This document shows, piece after piece, positions 1 to 9,331 of a DNA stretch of 64,000 nt (within the stretch, counting starts at the first letter, position 1; each line of letters opens with the position of its first letter). The stretch is from positions 3,410,001 to 3,474,000 of the forward strand of contig NZ_RCCA01000001.1 of the NCBI RefSeq assembly GCF_003663845.1. The letters run 5' to 3'. The position numbers and the translations under genes are program-made. The notes beneath the pieces are model-generated. The model saw nothing but the letters and a program-made list of their open reading frames with translations. It had not been told where the DNA came from and ran no database searches. This DNA comes from Chryseobacterium sp. 7 (GTDB lineage: Bacteria; Bacteroidota; Bacteroidia; Flavobacteriales; Weeksellaceae).

Positions 1-1584
1 CTTATTATTAAATAGATTTTTCAAGTATATAACAATAATTGGAACCAATAATCCGACAACAAACGTTGCTAAAAGAATTAACATTTTCTTAGGAGCTACC
101 GGCCCCTGTGATGAATATGCAGTATCTATTACTTTAGCTTTTGGCGCTGTAATAGACTGTGCAATAGCCGTCTCTTCTCTTTTCTGTAATAATAACAAAT
201 ATAAATTCTCTTTTATCTGCTGCTGTCTTTCAATACCTCTAAATATTTTCTCGATGGATGGAAGTTTAGAAATTTTTTCAGAAACTTTATTTTGTTCTCC
301 TAAATATTCTCCTCTTGCAAGCTCTAATCCAGTCTGATTTTTTTGTAAGCTTTGAACAATTGAGGTACGCAAAGAATTAATTTGTTTTGTAACATCTACA
401 ACCGCAGGGTTTTCTGGTGTAGCAGATTCTAACAATCTATTTCTCTGCAACACTAATTGATTATAATTTACGATTCCAGCTACAGCTTCTGAATTATTAA
501 GCCCTACATTTGCAGGTAACACTTGATACTGACCTTGTTTAGAAACGAAATTCAGCAAAGAATTGGTAAGTTCTAATTGAGCATTTACATCTAACTGTTT
601 CGCTCTGGCAGATGCCGAACTTTGTAGGTTAATTTTTGCTTCTGTTTCCAGATCTGTTAAGTTATTTTTAGCTTTAAAGTTCTCTTTTTCATTTTCCACC
701 TGGCCAAGCTCTACAGAAAGCTTCTTTACTCTGTCTTCAATAAAATCCAGTGTTTTTTTAGATTCCTGATTTTTATCTGTAATCGCATCATTATTATACA
801 TTACAACTAATGTATTCAAAATATCCGCGGCTTTATTTGTCTCGGGGTAATTGATTTCAAGTCCTACAACAGTCGTTTCTTTGTTTACCACTCCAATACC
901 GACTTGCTGTTGTAAGCTATTAACTTTTGCTTCAATCGGCGAAATAAACAGCTCTAAATCATTAGTATTTATATCTTTTATTTCATTGGGATTAAACTGC
1001 GCGTTTTTAACAATAATAATATTTGCAAAAGGCAGACTTATTGTTTTTCCGAAACCAGAAACAATACTTTTTTCTAACTCATCTGAAGTAATACTAATTT
1101 CATTTCCTTTTATAGAAACATTTAAGGGTTTACCCGGAAACTTTACAAGAGGTTTTTCGTTAATTACTTTTACAATTATGGGCGAAGTATTTTTATATAA
1201 CTCTTTTTTAATAATTTTTCCTTTAGCAAAAATATCAACCTGAAGATTTTTAGTAATTACCACATCTCTCATTAGCCTTTTAGACTTGAGAATTTCAATC
1301 TCATTTTCGATACTATTGGTTTTCATTCCTCCAAAGCCTGATAAATCTTGTAAAACACCGGCATCATTACTTACAGTAGGAGCATTTTTCGTATCTTTAA
1401 TTAAAATTGTAGTTTTTATATTGTATACAGGAGTTATAAATTTAAAAGCAATATAAGCAACCAATACAAATAAAAGAGCTGAAACTACAAACCATGGCCA
1501 TCTTTTTATATATGGCCTTATAATCTCATTAATATTAAATTGATCTTCTGTTTGAGAAAATTGAGTAGGATCCTGATTGTTCAT
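1..1584 (-). CDS. Wzz/Wzc-like polysaccharide chain-length protein (3' end outside window)
   Basis: Read from an ATG at 1584, the frame stays open for 528 codons to the window edge, so the C-terminus is missing. An N-terminal membrane segment follows a cytoplasmic stretch of about 30 residues. A long periplasmic region with coiled-coil character comes next, then a second hydrophobic segment near residues 505-525. This is the layout of Wzz/Wzc co-polymerases, which set chain length and drive export of capsule or exopolysaccharide. In Wzc-type proteins a cytoplasmic tyrosine kinase follows the second segment, but that part lies outside the window, so autokinase activity cannot be judged. The start lies 4 bases after the stop of the Wza-like gene, which indicates one operon. 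Confidence 0.85.
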   Translation of the reverse strand, partial: MNNQDPTQFSQTEDQFNINEIIRPYIKRWPWFVVSALLFVLVAYIAFKFITPVYNIKTTILIKDTKNAPTVSNDAGVLQDLSGFGGMKTNSIENEIEILKSKRLMRDVVITKNLQVDIFAKGKIIKKELYKNTSPIIVKVINEKPLVKFPGKPLNVSIKGNEISITSDELEKSIVSGFGKTISLPFANIIIVKNAQFNPNEIKDINTNDLELFISPIEAKVNSLQQQVGIGVVNKETTVVGLEINYPETNKAADILNTLVVMYNNDAITDKNQESKKTLDFIEDRVKKLSVELGQVENEKENFKAKNNLTDLETEAKINLQSSASARAKQLDVNAQLELTNSLLNFVSKQGQYQVLPANVGLNNSEAVAGIVNYNQLVLQRNRLLESATPENPAVVDVTKQINSLRTSIVQSLQKNQTGLELARGEYLGEQNKVSEKISKLPSIEKIFRGIERQQQIKENLYLLLLQKREETAIAQSITAPKAKVIDTAYSSQGPVAPKKMLILLATFVVGLLVPIIVIYLKNLFNNK

Positions 1585-1588
1585 TAAT

Positions 1589-2407
1589 TTATTTCTTGAA
1601 TAGACTTATTACTACTGCGATTGCTGTAATACCAATTGAAATTGCTGTTAAGTAAATCCCTGTATTAGGGTTTTGTTTTGCCGCAATATTTCTTGCTTTA
1701 TTAGATGCTACTACGATTGCATCTCCTTGTTTCAGATTATAGTATGGTGAATTGATGAGATTGGCATCCTGCAGATTCACCTTTCCATGGGTAATCTGTC
1801 CGTTTTCAGATCTTATAATTAATATATCATCTCTTTTTCCATACATAGTCAGGTCACCTGCTAATCCAAGAGCATTTAAGATAGTTGCCTGTCCATTGGA
1901 TATAGTATAATCTCCTTGTCTGTTTACCTCCCCAAGTACTGTGACTTTAAAATTGGCAAGTCTTACATTTACGGTAGGATTTATAATATATCTTGTTAAT
2001 TTTTCACGAATCTCGTTTTTAAAATCTACAAGTGACTTATTGGTTGTGTTTATCTGTCCTAAAATTGGAAAATCAATATTTCCATTGGCATCTACAATAT
2101 AGGTAGGCCCTGAAATACTTGTAGCACCTTGCGAAGGAGTATTTCCCCCAGCACCTCCATTAGGCTGTATCACATCTGATGAGGAATAATTTTGATTGAA
2201 TGGCTTTACCACATCCATATCTTTTGCAGTAATCAGAATAATAAGCTGATCACCTGTCTGTATTGTGTTTCCAGAATTTTTCACAGAAGCATCTATAGCC
2301 ACCTGTTCTATATTCTGCATATAATTTAAATCATTTTGTGCGTTCTTATTCGTCTTACAAGAAACTAATAAAATACCTAATGATATCGCTAATATTTTCC
2401 CTTTCAT
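1589..2407 (-). CDS. Wza-like polysaccharide export lipoprotein
   Basis: 272 aa. The N-terminus is a lipoprotein signal ending in LLVSCK, with Cys as the likely lipidated residue. The middle holds a polysaccharide export (Poly_export) domain with the typical run [17 protein letters not shown], followed by an SLBB-like segment ([17 protein letters not shown]). A hydrophobic C-terminal helix ends in SLFKK. Family members form the outer-membrane channel for capsule or exopolysaccharide. It sits between the CapD-like gene (36-base gap) and the Wzz/Wzc gene (4-base gap), as expected for an export module. At 272 aa it is shorter than E. coli Wza, which is usual for Bacteroidota homologues. Confidence 0.9.
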   Translation of the reverse strand: MKGKILAISLGILLVSCKTNKNAQNDLNYMQNIEQVAIDASVKNSGNTIQTGDQLIILITAKDMDVVKPFNQNYSSSDVIQPNGGAGGNTPSQGATSISGPTYIVDANGNIDFPILGQINTTNKSLVDFKNEIREKLTRYIINPTVNVRLANFKVTVLGEVNRQGDYTISNGQATILNALGLAGDLTMYGKRDDILIIRSENGQITHGKVNLQDANLINSPYYNLKQGDAIVVASNKARNIAAKQNPNTGIYLTAISIGITAIAVVISLFKK

Positions 2408-2443
2408 ATTTTAAAATTGTACAAATATACACTTATATTCCTC

Positions 2444-4372
2444 TTATTTATCTAAAGCTTCAAATATAGAATTATTGCTTTTAAATTCCGGAACTATAGT
2501 CTTAAGGATTCTTACTACCTCTACTTTATCCCTTCTTAAGGAGGCCTTTGTAATTTGTTTTGTAAGAGCATCTATCTCTTCAAATCCCATAGAAGGATCT
2601 CTAGATATCATAATTTTCTCATTATGAGTAGGAAGTGTTTTTGCATCATCACTTAGCAACTCTTCATATAGCTTTTCTCCCGGTCTTAATCCTGTATAAA
2701 CGATCTTAATATCGAGATTAGGCTCAAATCCTGATAATTTTATCATTCTTCGTGCCAGATCAAGAATTTTCACAGGTTCTCCCATATCAAAAACAAAAAT
2801 CTCCCCACCTTCTCCCATAGTGCCTGCCTGAAGAACCAATTCACAAGCTTCAGGAATTGTCATGAAATATCTCACAATATCCGGATGTGTGATGGTTACC
2901 GGACCTCCTGCTGCAATTTGTTTCTTAAAATGAGGAATTACCGATCCGTTTGACCCCAATACGTTTCCAAATCTTGTTGTAATAAATTTTGTCACATTGC
3001 CATCCACATTCTGCAGTGACTGTACAAAAAGTTCAGCAGCACGCTTTGAAGCACCCATTACGTTGGTAGGGTTTACAGCTTTATCTGTAGATACCATAAC
3101 GAATCTGTTTACTTTATATTTGCTTGATAATCTTGCAACAATCTTTGATCCTAGAATATTAACAAAAATAGCTTCGTGAGGGTTTTCTTCGACCAATGGC
3201 ACATGCTTATAAGCAGCCGCATGGTAAACCATTGAAAAATTATACATCTGGAACAAAGATTCCATCCTGTGCTGGTTAGAAACATCTCCTAAAACAAACT
3301 TGAAAGCAATGTGAGGATATTTTTCTCTCATTTCAAGTTCAATTTCGTAAAGCGGTGTTTCTGCCTGATCCAATACAACAATTAAAGAAGGATTGAAGTT
3401 AGCAACCTGTCTTACAATTTCGCTTCCTATAGATCCTGCCCCGCCAGTTACCAGTACTGTTTTCTCAAAATGCCTGCTTTTAACTTTTTCGTTTTGAATT
3501 TTAATAGGCTTTCTATTCAATAAATCCTCAATCTGAAGATTTCTGATAGATGCTCCAAAATCACTGTCTCTTAATTTCTGTACGGATGGAGCCTTAAAAA
3601 TATTAAGGTCTTTCTCAAGAAATAAATTTACCCAAGAGTTCACTTCATCCCTTGCCATCATTTCTTTTACAATAAGGACACCGTCTATAATGAGATCTTC
3701 TTTTGTATTTTCTTCAATTTTTTTCTTTTCATAGATTGGCTTTCCCAGCAAAGATGCTCTTTTGGAATCCGTTCTCTGAGTTAAAAAACCAACCACTTGA
3801 TATGGAAGACTTGGATTATCCAGAATCGCCCTTGCAATAGCAATGGATTGTTCGTCAATACCCAGTACCAAAATTCTTTTTTTCAGAGCACTTCTTCTGT
3901 ACTCTCTTACAATGTGAAAAAACTCTTTCACATATAATCTAAAGAGAAACAATCCCATAAAGGAAATCACAAAATACAGGATCAGATAAGGTGTAAGTAT
4001 AAATTTACTTCCGGTTGCCCAGAAATAAAATATATTGACAGTACCGATAGCCAGCATTGTGCAAAAACACGATATCAAAAGCTTAAATAGATCTATGAAT
4101 GTCGAATGGCGGATAATCCCTGCATAGGTTTTGAATACATACATAAAAGCAGTATTGATCAAAATGATAAAAGCGAAAATCAAACTCTTATCTTCATGAT
4201 AAATGAATTCCTGCTTGGTAATTTTTTCGATAATGTAAGTAGAAAGAAATAAAGATATAACCAGAATAATAATGTCTATTACAAGAATTATCCATCTAGG
4301 AAGATATCTTACGTCTGAGAGATTGACAACATTATCCCCTCCAAATATTGTTTTCCTAAGAGAATTGTACAT
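2444..4372 (-). CDS. CapD/WbpM-like membrane nucleoside-diphosphate-sugar 4,6-dehydratase
   Basis: 642 aa. About 150 N-terminal residues contain four membrane helices. A CoA-binding-like Rossmann segment (KKRILVLGIDEQSIAIA) follows, then an extended SDR domain from about residue 300 with the NAD-binding motif TGGAGSIGSE. The catalytic region reads STDKAVNPTNVMGASKRA; the Met-x3-Lys in place of Tyr-x3-Lys is typical of the large UDP-GlcNAc 4,6-dehydratases (CapD, WbpM, PglF). It probably makes a UDP-4-keto-6-deoxy sugar, the first step toward a modified amino sugar in surface glycan. It is the first gene of the minus-strand export operon, with a promoter-like sequence about 55 bases upstream. 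The exact sugar product cannot be read from sequence. Confidence 0.9.
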   Translation of the reverse strand: MYNSLRKTIFGGDNVVNLSDVRYLPRWIILVIDIIILVISLFLSTYIIEKITKQEFIYHEDKSLIFAFIILINTAFMYVFKTYAGIIRHSTFIDLFKLLISCFCTMLAIGTVNIFYFWATGSKFILTPYLILYFVISFMGLFLFRLYVKEFFHIVREYRRSALKKRILVLGIDEQSIAIARAILDNPSLPYQVVGFLTQRTDSKRASLLGKPIYEKKKIEENTKEDLIIDGVLIVKEMMARDEVNSWVNLFLEKDLNIFKAPSVQKLRDSDFGASIRNLQIEDLLNRKPIKIQNEKVKSRHFEKTVLVTGGAGSIGSEIVRQVANFNPSLIVVLDQAETPLYEIELEMREKYPHIAFKFVLGDVSNQHRMESLFQMYNFSMVYHAAAYKHVPLVEENPHEAIFVNILGSKIVARLSSKYKVNRFVMVSTDKAVNPTNVMGASKRAAELFVQSLQNVDGNVTKFITTRFGNVLGSNGSVIPHFKKQIAAGGPVTITHPDIVRYFMTIPEACELVLQAGTMGEGGEIFVFDMGEPVKILDLARRMIKLSGFEPNLDIKIVYTGLRPGEKLYEELLSDDAKTLPTHNEKIMISRDPSMGFEEIDALTKQITKASLRRDKVEVVRILKTIVPEFKSNNSIFEALDK

Positions 4373-4726
4373 TGTCTTTATTGGTGTTCATATTTAATTA
4401 TAGTCTAATATCTAATCATCCAGTCAAAGATAATTCCGATACAATCATGCAAAAATAAATAAATTTATCTCAATATGTTGAAATCGAAAATAAATTTGAT
4501 GTTACATTTATGAAATCTGGTGATTCCATTAAAATACAGCTAAACTCACAGACAAAAACCGTACCATAAAAACTCTTATAAAAGTGATATTTATCTATAA
4601 ATTTTTCTTAATCTAGCTGTTTTATATTTAAAATAATTATTAAATACCTATATGTCAATCTTTTTCAATGAACTTTTTGTTTTATTTAAATATATCACGG
4701 TCTAGTTTTTTTAATTTGTTAAAATT
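4373..4726. other. Spacer, 354 bp, AT-rich
   Basis: Apart from the promoter-like element at 4425-4452, no reading frame with coding character and no strong hairpin is visible between the polysaccharide operon and recX. Confidence 0.6.
4425..4452 (-). promoter_or_regulatory. Putative promoter of the polysaccharide operon
   Basis: On the minus strand a TTG (4452-4450) is followed after 17 bases by TATCTTTG (4432-4425), matching the Bacteroidota -7 consensus TAnnTTTG. It lies 53 bases upstream of the CapD-like start codon. The assignment rests on motif and position only. Confidence 0.5.
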
Positions 4727-4782
4727 CTAGTCAAAAATATCAATTATTTTCTCATATTCAAAACCTTTGGTCATTAAATATT

Positions 4783-5184
4783 TTATTGTCTTGGTTTTTT
4801 TTGATATTCTTTCAAGCCGGTTTGTTTGGAATAATAATCATCAAAAATTCGTCTGATAGTCTTTTCATAATCAGGCTCGTATATCTCATCAAAACAAGAA
4901 TTGATCAACCTTTCAGAAATCTGTTTCTGCTTCAGATTCATTTTTATTTTGGTTCTGCCCCAGTGCTTAATGTAAAATTTACCTCTGATATAGCTTCTTG
5001 TAAACCTTTCTTCATTAAGATAATTTTCTTTCAGGAGATATAAAATAATTTCTTCTTTTGCTTCATCAATAAGCAGAAATTCTCTCATCTTCTGCTCTAC
5101 TTCGGCATGACAACGGTCCTGATAAACACAATAGTTCACCAGTTTCTGTTTGATTTCCTCGAAGGTATATGATTTTTTGTCCAT
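4783..5184 (-). CDS. recX: RecX-family regulator, probably frameshifted near its 3' end
   Basis: 133 aa as encoded. It shows the helical repeats of RecX (LVNYCVYQDRCHAEVEQKM, then LLKENYLNEERFTRSYIRGK and KHWGRTKIKMNLKQK). RecX proteins bind RecA and limit its filaments. The frame ends early, at PRQ, just after a run of eight A's (complement of 4795-4802). With one more A the frame would continue through KTIKYLMTKGFEYEKIID to a stop at 4727, giving 152 aa, the usual RecX length and ending. So either the gene is frameshifted, the tract varies in the population, or the assembly lost a base. It lies 58 bases after glyA, with a terminator between. Family assignment is firm; the state of the gene is not. 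Confidence 0.85.
   Translation of the reverse strand: MDKKSYTFEEIKQKLVNYCVYQDRCHAEVEQKMREFLLIDEAKEEIILYLLKENYLNEERFTRSYIRGKFYIKHWGRTKIKMNLKQKQISERLINSCFDEIYEPDYEKTIRRIFDDYYSKQTGLKEYQKKPRQ
4795..4802 (-). repeat. Homopolymer (A8 on coding strand) at the recX frameshift
   Basis: Eight T's on the plus strand. Nine would restore the conserved RecX C-terminus ending at 4727. It is a candidate slippage site or sequencing error. Confidence 0.7.
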
Positions 5185-5190
5185 CTGAAT

Positions 5191-5220
5191 AAAAAAAGAA
5201 TGAGCAGTCTGCCCATTCTT
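5191..5220 (-). terminator. Rho-independent terminator of glyA
   Basis: The 11-bp arms 5196-5206 and 5210-5220 (one mismatch) are followed on the minus strand by a T-run (complement of A's at 5191-5197). Confidence 0.8.
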
Positions 5221-5241
5221 TATATGATATTGGAATGCCTG

Positions 5242-6507
5242 TTAGTAATTAAACAAAGCTTTTCCTTCCATTAATTCGTTTACTTTCTTTCTTACGGATG
5301 AAAGAACTTCTTCATTTTTGATGTTGTCTACTACTTCAGAAATTAATCCTGCAATAGTATCCATATCATTTTCTTTCAATCCTCTTGTAGTAATAGCAGC
5401 CGTTCCCAGTCTGATACCAGATGTAGTAAATGGAGATTTGTCGTCAAAAGGAACCATGTTTTTGTTACAAGTAATATCAGCAAGCACTAATGCTTTTTCT
5501 GTTTCCTTACCATTTACTCCTTTGTTTCTAAGATCCACCAGCATTAAGTGATTGTCTGTCCCCCCACTTACGATATCAAATCCTCTGTCGATCATTGCTT
5601 TTGATAATGCCTGAGCATTAGATTTCACCTGTTTTGCATAATTTTCGAACTGTACATCCAAAGCTTCACCGAAAGCTACTGCTTTACCGGCAATCACATG
5701 TTCAAGTGGTCCTCCCTGAATACCTGGGAATACAGCTCCGTCTAATACCTGACTCATCATTTTGATTTCTCCTTTTGGTGTTTTGTGGCCATATGTATTT
5801 TCGAAATCTTTATCCATCATGATCATTCCTCCTCTTGGTCCTCTAAGGGTTTTGTGGGTAGTGGTAGTAACTACATGGCAGTGTTCGAATGGTGAATTTA
5901 ATAATCCTTTTGCTACTAAACCAGCCGGGTGAGCAATATCTGCCCAAAGCGTTGCTCCTACTTCATCTGCCACCTCTCTGAATTTAGCATAATCTAAATC
6001 TCTTGAATAGGCTGAGAAACCTGCGATAAGCATTTTTGGTTTTTCTCTCAACGCTACTTCTCTCATTTGATCATAGTCGATAAGACCTGTTTCCTGCTGA
6101 ACTCCGTAAGAAACTACGTTATATTGGATTCCAGAAAAATTCACTGCAGAACCGTGAGTAAGGTGTCCTCCCATGGAAAGATCCATTCCCATGATTTTAT
6201 CACCTGGTTTCAAAACTGCAAGATAAATGGCAGCATTCGCCTGAGAACCGGAATGTGGCTGAACATTTACATAATCTACTCCGAAAAGTTCTTTTGCTCT
6301 GTTGATAGCCAATGTTTCAACCTCATCTACTACTTCACATCCTCCGTAATATCTTTTTCCGGGATATCCTTCAGCATATTTGTTTGTCAGTACACTTCCC
6401 ATTGCTTTCATCACATTTTCAGAAACAAAATTTTCTGATGCGATAAGCTCTAATCCATGGGTTTGTCTTTGTCTTTCCTTTTCAATCAGGTCGAAAATAA
6501 TATCCAT
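5242..6507 (-). CDS. glyA: Serine hydroxymethyltransferase
   Basis: 421 aa from the ATG at 6507. It is a PLP enzyme converting serine and tetrahydrofolate to glycine and methylene-THF. The hallmark N-terminus [16 protein letters not shown] and the segment [16 protein letters not shown] are present, as is the PLP-lysine motif [16 protein letters not shown]. Length is normal. A GTG at 6534 is in frame, but a TAnnTTTG element at 6544-6537 would put the transcription start close to 6530, so the ATG nine codons downstream is preferred. A terminator hairpin follows. recX lies downstream on the same strand. Confidence 0.97.
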   Translation of the reverse strand: MDIIFDLIEKERQRQTHGLELIASENFVSENVMKAMGSVLTNKYAEGYPGKRYYGGCEVVDEVETLAINRAKELFGVDYVNVQPHSGSQANAAIYLAVLKPGDKIMGMDLSMGGHLTHGSAVNFSGIQYNVVSYGVQQETGLIDYDQMREVALREKPKMLIAGFSAYSRDLDYAKFREVADEVGATLWADIAHPAGLVAKGLLNSPFEHCHVVTTTTHKTLRGPRGGMIMMDKDFENTYGHKTPKGEIKMMSQVLDGAVFPGIQGGPLEHVIAGKAVAFGEALDVQFENYAKQVKSNAQALSKAMIDRGFDIVSGGTDNHLMLVDLRNKGVNGKETEKALVLADITCNKNMVPFDDKSPFTTSGIRLGTAAITTRGLKENDMDTIAGLISEVVDNIKNEEVLSSVRKKVNELMEGKALFNY

Positions 6508-6536
6508 TTTACTTTTAGTTTTTGAAATTTTCACCC

Positions 6537-6544
6537 CAAATGTA
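6537..6544 (-). promoter_or_regulatory. -7 promoter element (TACATTTG) of glyA
   Basis: It matches TAnnTTTG on the minus strand, 30 bases upstream of the chosen ATG. It supports starting glyA at 6507 rather than at the GTG at 6534. No clear -33 TTG was found. Confidence 0.5.
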
Positions 6545-6634
6545 CGGAATTTTCGTCGAGATTTATCTATTGAAAAAATGATTTTTAAACACTAAAAAAT
6601 GAAAATACACCTGTTTTATTTCTCCGGAAAGCCT

Positions 6635-7540
6635 TTAAAATTCTTCATCCGTAAGTTCTTTATTCACCACGGCACCTGCAAAATTACCCTGTGCTATTGC
6701 ATTGGCTACGGAACGCATCATGGTAACATTATCTCCACAGGCAAAAACTCCGGGAATGTTTGTTTTCTGCATCATGTCTACTTTAATAAATCCCTGTTCC
6801 GTAAGCTCACATCCCAAATCGTCCGATACATTTACATTCTGTTCAAAAGGTATTTTTGCATACAAAGCCTGCAATGGAATTTCCTTTCCATTTTTGAAAA
6901 CTATTTTTTGAATAGAACCTCCTTCATGTTTTACTTCTTTAATTTCATCTTCGTTAAGAGTAATTTTATTCTGATTCAGTTTTTCAATCTGTTCTTTTGA
7001 AAGCGTGGCTTTTCCGTTGGTAAATAAGGTAAGGTTTTTAGTCAGATTAAAAATCAGTTTTGAGAGTTCGTAAGCCATGTCTCCGTTAGAAAGAATACCG
7101 GTTATTTGATCTTTCACCTCGTAGCCGTGACAGTATGGGCAATGTATAACTGAAATTCCCCAGCATTCTGCAAATCCGGGAATATCCGGCATGAGATCTT
7201 TTACTCCGGAAGCAAGAATTAATTTTTTTGTGTAGAACTTTTCTCCTGATGAAATTTCAACCTCAAAACCTTCATCTGCTTTGGAAGTTTTTACGGCTTT
7301 TCCATTATAAAATTGTACAGTTTCATATTTTTCTACATCTTCTTTGGCCAGCTTTGCAATTTCTGCGGGTGTTTTCCCATCGTGGGTAATGAAATTATGG
7401 GAATGTGGAGTCTGCCTGTTACAGGGTTTTCCGTTATCCATAATCAGAACATTTCTTAAAGATCTTCCCAAGGACATTCCTGCTGATAGACCCGAATAGC
7501 TTCCGCCTATTATAATGACATCAAAGTTTTGGTTTTCCAT
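6635..7540 (-). CDS. Thioredoxin-reductase-like NAD(P)/FAD oxidoreductase
   Basis: 301 aa. An N-terminal FAD-binding motif (IIIGGSYSGLSAGMSLG) leads to a redox-active CxxC in the run HCPYCHGYE (about residue 135), with a C-terminal FAD motif GVFACGDN. The HGYE after the CxxC resembles the low-molecular-weight thioredoxin-reductase-like dithiol oxidases of the GliT/HlmI type as much as true TrxB. The NADPH-site glycines are altered (TGILSNGDMAYE), so the usual reductant is uncertain. Likely role: thiol-disulfide exchange on thioredoxin or a small dithiol. It appears to be a single-gene unit. Its leader consists almost entirely of a heptamer array (7548-7645) directly downstream of a good promoter, which is unusual. 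Confidence 0.85.
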   Translation of the reverse strand: MENQNFDVIIIGGSYSGLSAGMSLGRSLRNVLIMDNGKPCNRQTPHSHNFITHDGKTPAEIAKLAKEDVEKYETVQFYNGKAVKTSKADEGFEVEISSGEKFYTKKLILASGVKDLMPDIPGFAECWGISVIHCPYCHGYEVKDQITGILSNGDMAYELSKLIFNLTKNLTLFTNGKATLSKEQIEKLNQNKITLNEDEIKEVKHEGGSIQKIVFKNGKEIPLQALYAKIPFEQNVNVSDDLGCELTEQGFIKVDMMQKTNIPGVFACGDNVTMMRSVANAIAQGNFAGAVVNKELTDEEF

Positions 7541-7547
7541 AGTTCAA

Positions 7548-7645
7548 TTGATAGTTGATAGTTGATAGTTGATAGTTGATAGTTGATAGTTGATAGTTGA
7601 TAGTTGATAGTTGATAGTTGATAGTTGATAGTTGATAGTTGATAG
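7548..7645 (-). repeat. Heptamer tandem array, 14 perfect copies, in the 5' leader
   Basis: The unit is TTGATAG on the plus strand (CTATCAA in the sense of the downstream gene), 98 bp with no mismatches. It ends 7 bases before the start codon at 7540 and begins right after the -7 element at 7655-7648. The transcribed leader would therefore be nearly pure repeat. Confidence 0.95.
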
Positions 7646-7647
7646 TG

Positions 7648-7676
7648 CAAAGTTACCATAAAATCAATTAACGCAA
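7648..7676 (-). promoter_or_regulatory. Promoter of the thioredoxin-reductase-like gene
   Basis: On the minus strand: TTG at 7676-7674, an 18-base spacer, then TAACTTTG at 7655-7648. This fits the Bacteroidota consensus. Transcription would begin inside the first copies of the heptamer array. Confidence 0.65.
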
Positions 7677-7747
7677 TAAAGTTGCAATAATATTTATCTA
7701 TTAACTTTATACTGACTACAAATCATCATTTCCAATTTTATTGAAAA

Positions 7748-9274
7748 CTATTTCCAATCATTTTTAACTTCGATAATTTCGTCCTGAATTCTTTTATTGA
7801 CATCTATTTTCGCTCCCTGTAAACTGAAAATTGCAGTTCCCTTTTCTCTTGCATATGGATTGGTAACAGAATCATATAATTTTGCAACTTCAAAAAAAGA
7901 ACCGGATTCACTAAGCTCTTTCCCTGCTTCGGGAGCATCCTTTACCCTGATCACATTTTTATATTTTTTGCTCAGATCTATCCAATTAATATAGTCTGCA
8001 TGAAATGACATTGCAGTAACCCCTGCCTTTGAATAGTAATTTATAGCGCCGGTCTGTCCGTAATTATCACACAGTACCATAGTATTTCCGGACTTTGACA
8101 ACCGGGAATATTCTTTATCTACTTTTTGAGCCAGTTCTTTCCATCCCTGCATATCGGCAAAATCCTGTGGCAATGGATGATCTTTACCGTCTTCCCAGCG
8201 AAGCAGTCCCAATTTTTTGTACTGCTCCTGATGGGATTCTATATATTGAGGACTTTTATTCGGAAAGGCTACCTTATATAAAGGAAGAAATAAAAGTACA
8301 GGAATAACTATGCTGACCGGTTTCAAAAACCTCTTCCATCCTTTTTCAAATACATGACCGAGAAATACAGAACCAAAAGCAATATACACTGGATACAACC
8401 CTATTGCATAATAATCTTTTGCCTTGAAAAATAAAAAGAGGGTAATGGTTATTATATAACTCCAAAAGAGAAATCTGAATTTTTCAAAAGGTCTGTACAG
8501 CAATAGTGCACCCCATCCCACTATAATCACAAAAACAACACCTATGAAAAAGAGAATTTGAGATTTCATAAAATCAATTCTGTCTACATGTACAAGCTGT
8601 TTTTCGGAAAGCTCTTTCATGTGATGGATTACAGGGAACTGATTCTGATACTGCCAGAGGAGATTGGGAAAAATAATGATTAAAGCTAAAAGTGCAGCCC
8701 AATATACATGAGACTGCATAAAAATTTTCCTTTGCTCTGTTAATAATAATGCAGGTATAAGCCCCAATAAGGAAAAAGCAATATTGTATTTATTTAATAT
8801 TCCTGTTCCGAAAATGACAGCTCCTATGTAAATCCATTTTACTTGTTGTGAATTAAAATATTTAATCAGACTATAATAAAGGAAAAGCCACAGGAAAATT
8901 TCCAGAGATGTTGGCTGAAAGAGCATATTTACCCGAAGCAGGACTGAAAATAATATACCTAAAGAGGCCAATATTTTAGCAAACAGACTTCCATTGAGTT
9001 CTTCAACAACTTTCCAGATCAGTACTATTGTCAAAGCTCCAAACAGCGCTGGAAAAAATTTAACCCAAAATATGGAATTTCCCAACATTTTGATCATCCA
9101 GGCCAGCCAGGAATTAACAGGAGGAACGGAGAGATATCCCCAGGCAAGATGATTAGCCTGATCAAGATGCAGGTATTCATCTCTGTGAAGTTCATATTCA
9201 GGGTTTATCAGAGAATATTGAAGGACAAACTTTGCAATGATCAAAAGAATCAGGATCCAATAGTCTTTTTTCAT
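7748..9274 (-). CDS. ArnT/PMT-like membrane glycosyltransferase
   Basis: 508 aa with about ten membrane helices in the N-terminal 350 residues and a soluble C-terminal domain. The first loop after helix 1 carries HRDEYLHLDQANHLAWGY, the acidic signature of ArnT/dolichyl-phosphate-mannose type (GT-C) transferases, with the catalytic Asp in RDE. Such enzymes move a sugar from a polyprenyl phosphate donor to lipid A, a glycan or a protein in the periplasm. Neighbouring genes give no hint of the acceptor. Donor and acceptor are unknown; the family call is fairly safe. Confidence 0.8.
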   Translation of the reverse strand: MKKDYWILILLIIAKFVLQYSLINPEYELHRDEYLHLDQANHLAWGYLSVPPVNSWLAWMIKMLGNSIFWVKFFPALFGALTIVLIWKVVEELNGSLFAKILASLGILFSVLLRVNMLFQPTSLEIFLWLFLYYSLIKYFNSQQVKWIYIGAVIFGTGILNKYNIAFSLLGLIPALLLTEQRKIFMQSHVYWAALLALIIIFPNLLWQYQNQFPVIHHMKELSEKQLVHVDRIDFMKSQILFFIGVVFVIIVGWGALLLYRPFEKFRFLFWSYIITITLFLFFKAKDYYAIGLYPVYIAFGSVFLGHVFEKGWKRFLKPVSIVIPVLLFLPLYKVAFPNKSPQYIESHQEQYKKLGLLRWEDGKDHPLPQDFADMQGWKELAQKVDKEYSRLSKSGNTMVLCDNYGQTGAINYYSKAGVTAMSFHADYINWIDLSKKYKNVIRVKDAPEAGKELSESGSFFEVAKLYDSVTNPYAREKGTAIFSLQGAKIDVNKRIQDEIIEVKNDWK

Positions 9275-9331
9275 GGAAGGTATAGTTTGGAGTTTAAAAG
9301 TAAGACAGTCTAAATCTCATTTTTGTTACAC

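Noticed and set aside
851..1243. Plus-strand reading frame inside the Wzz/Wzc-like gene
   Set aside because: Antisense shadow of a well-supported gene.
6508..6534. GTG start for glyA
   Set aside because: It lies about at the predicted transcription start; the ATG at 6507 fits homologous starts.
7548..7645. CRISPR-like array
   Set aside because: Units are contiguous 7-mers without spacers; no cas genes are near.
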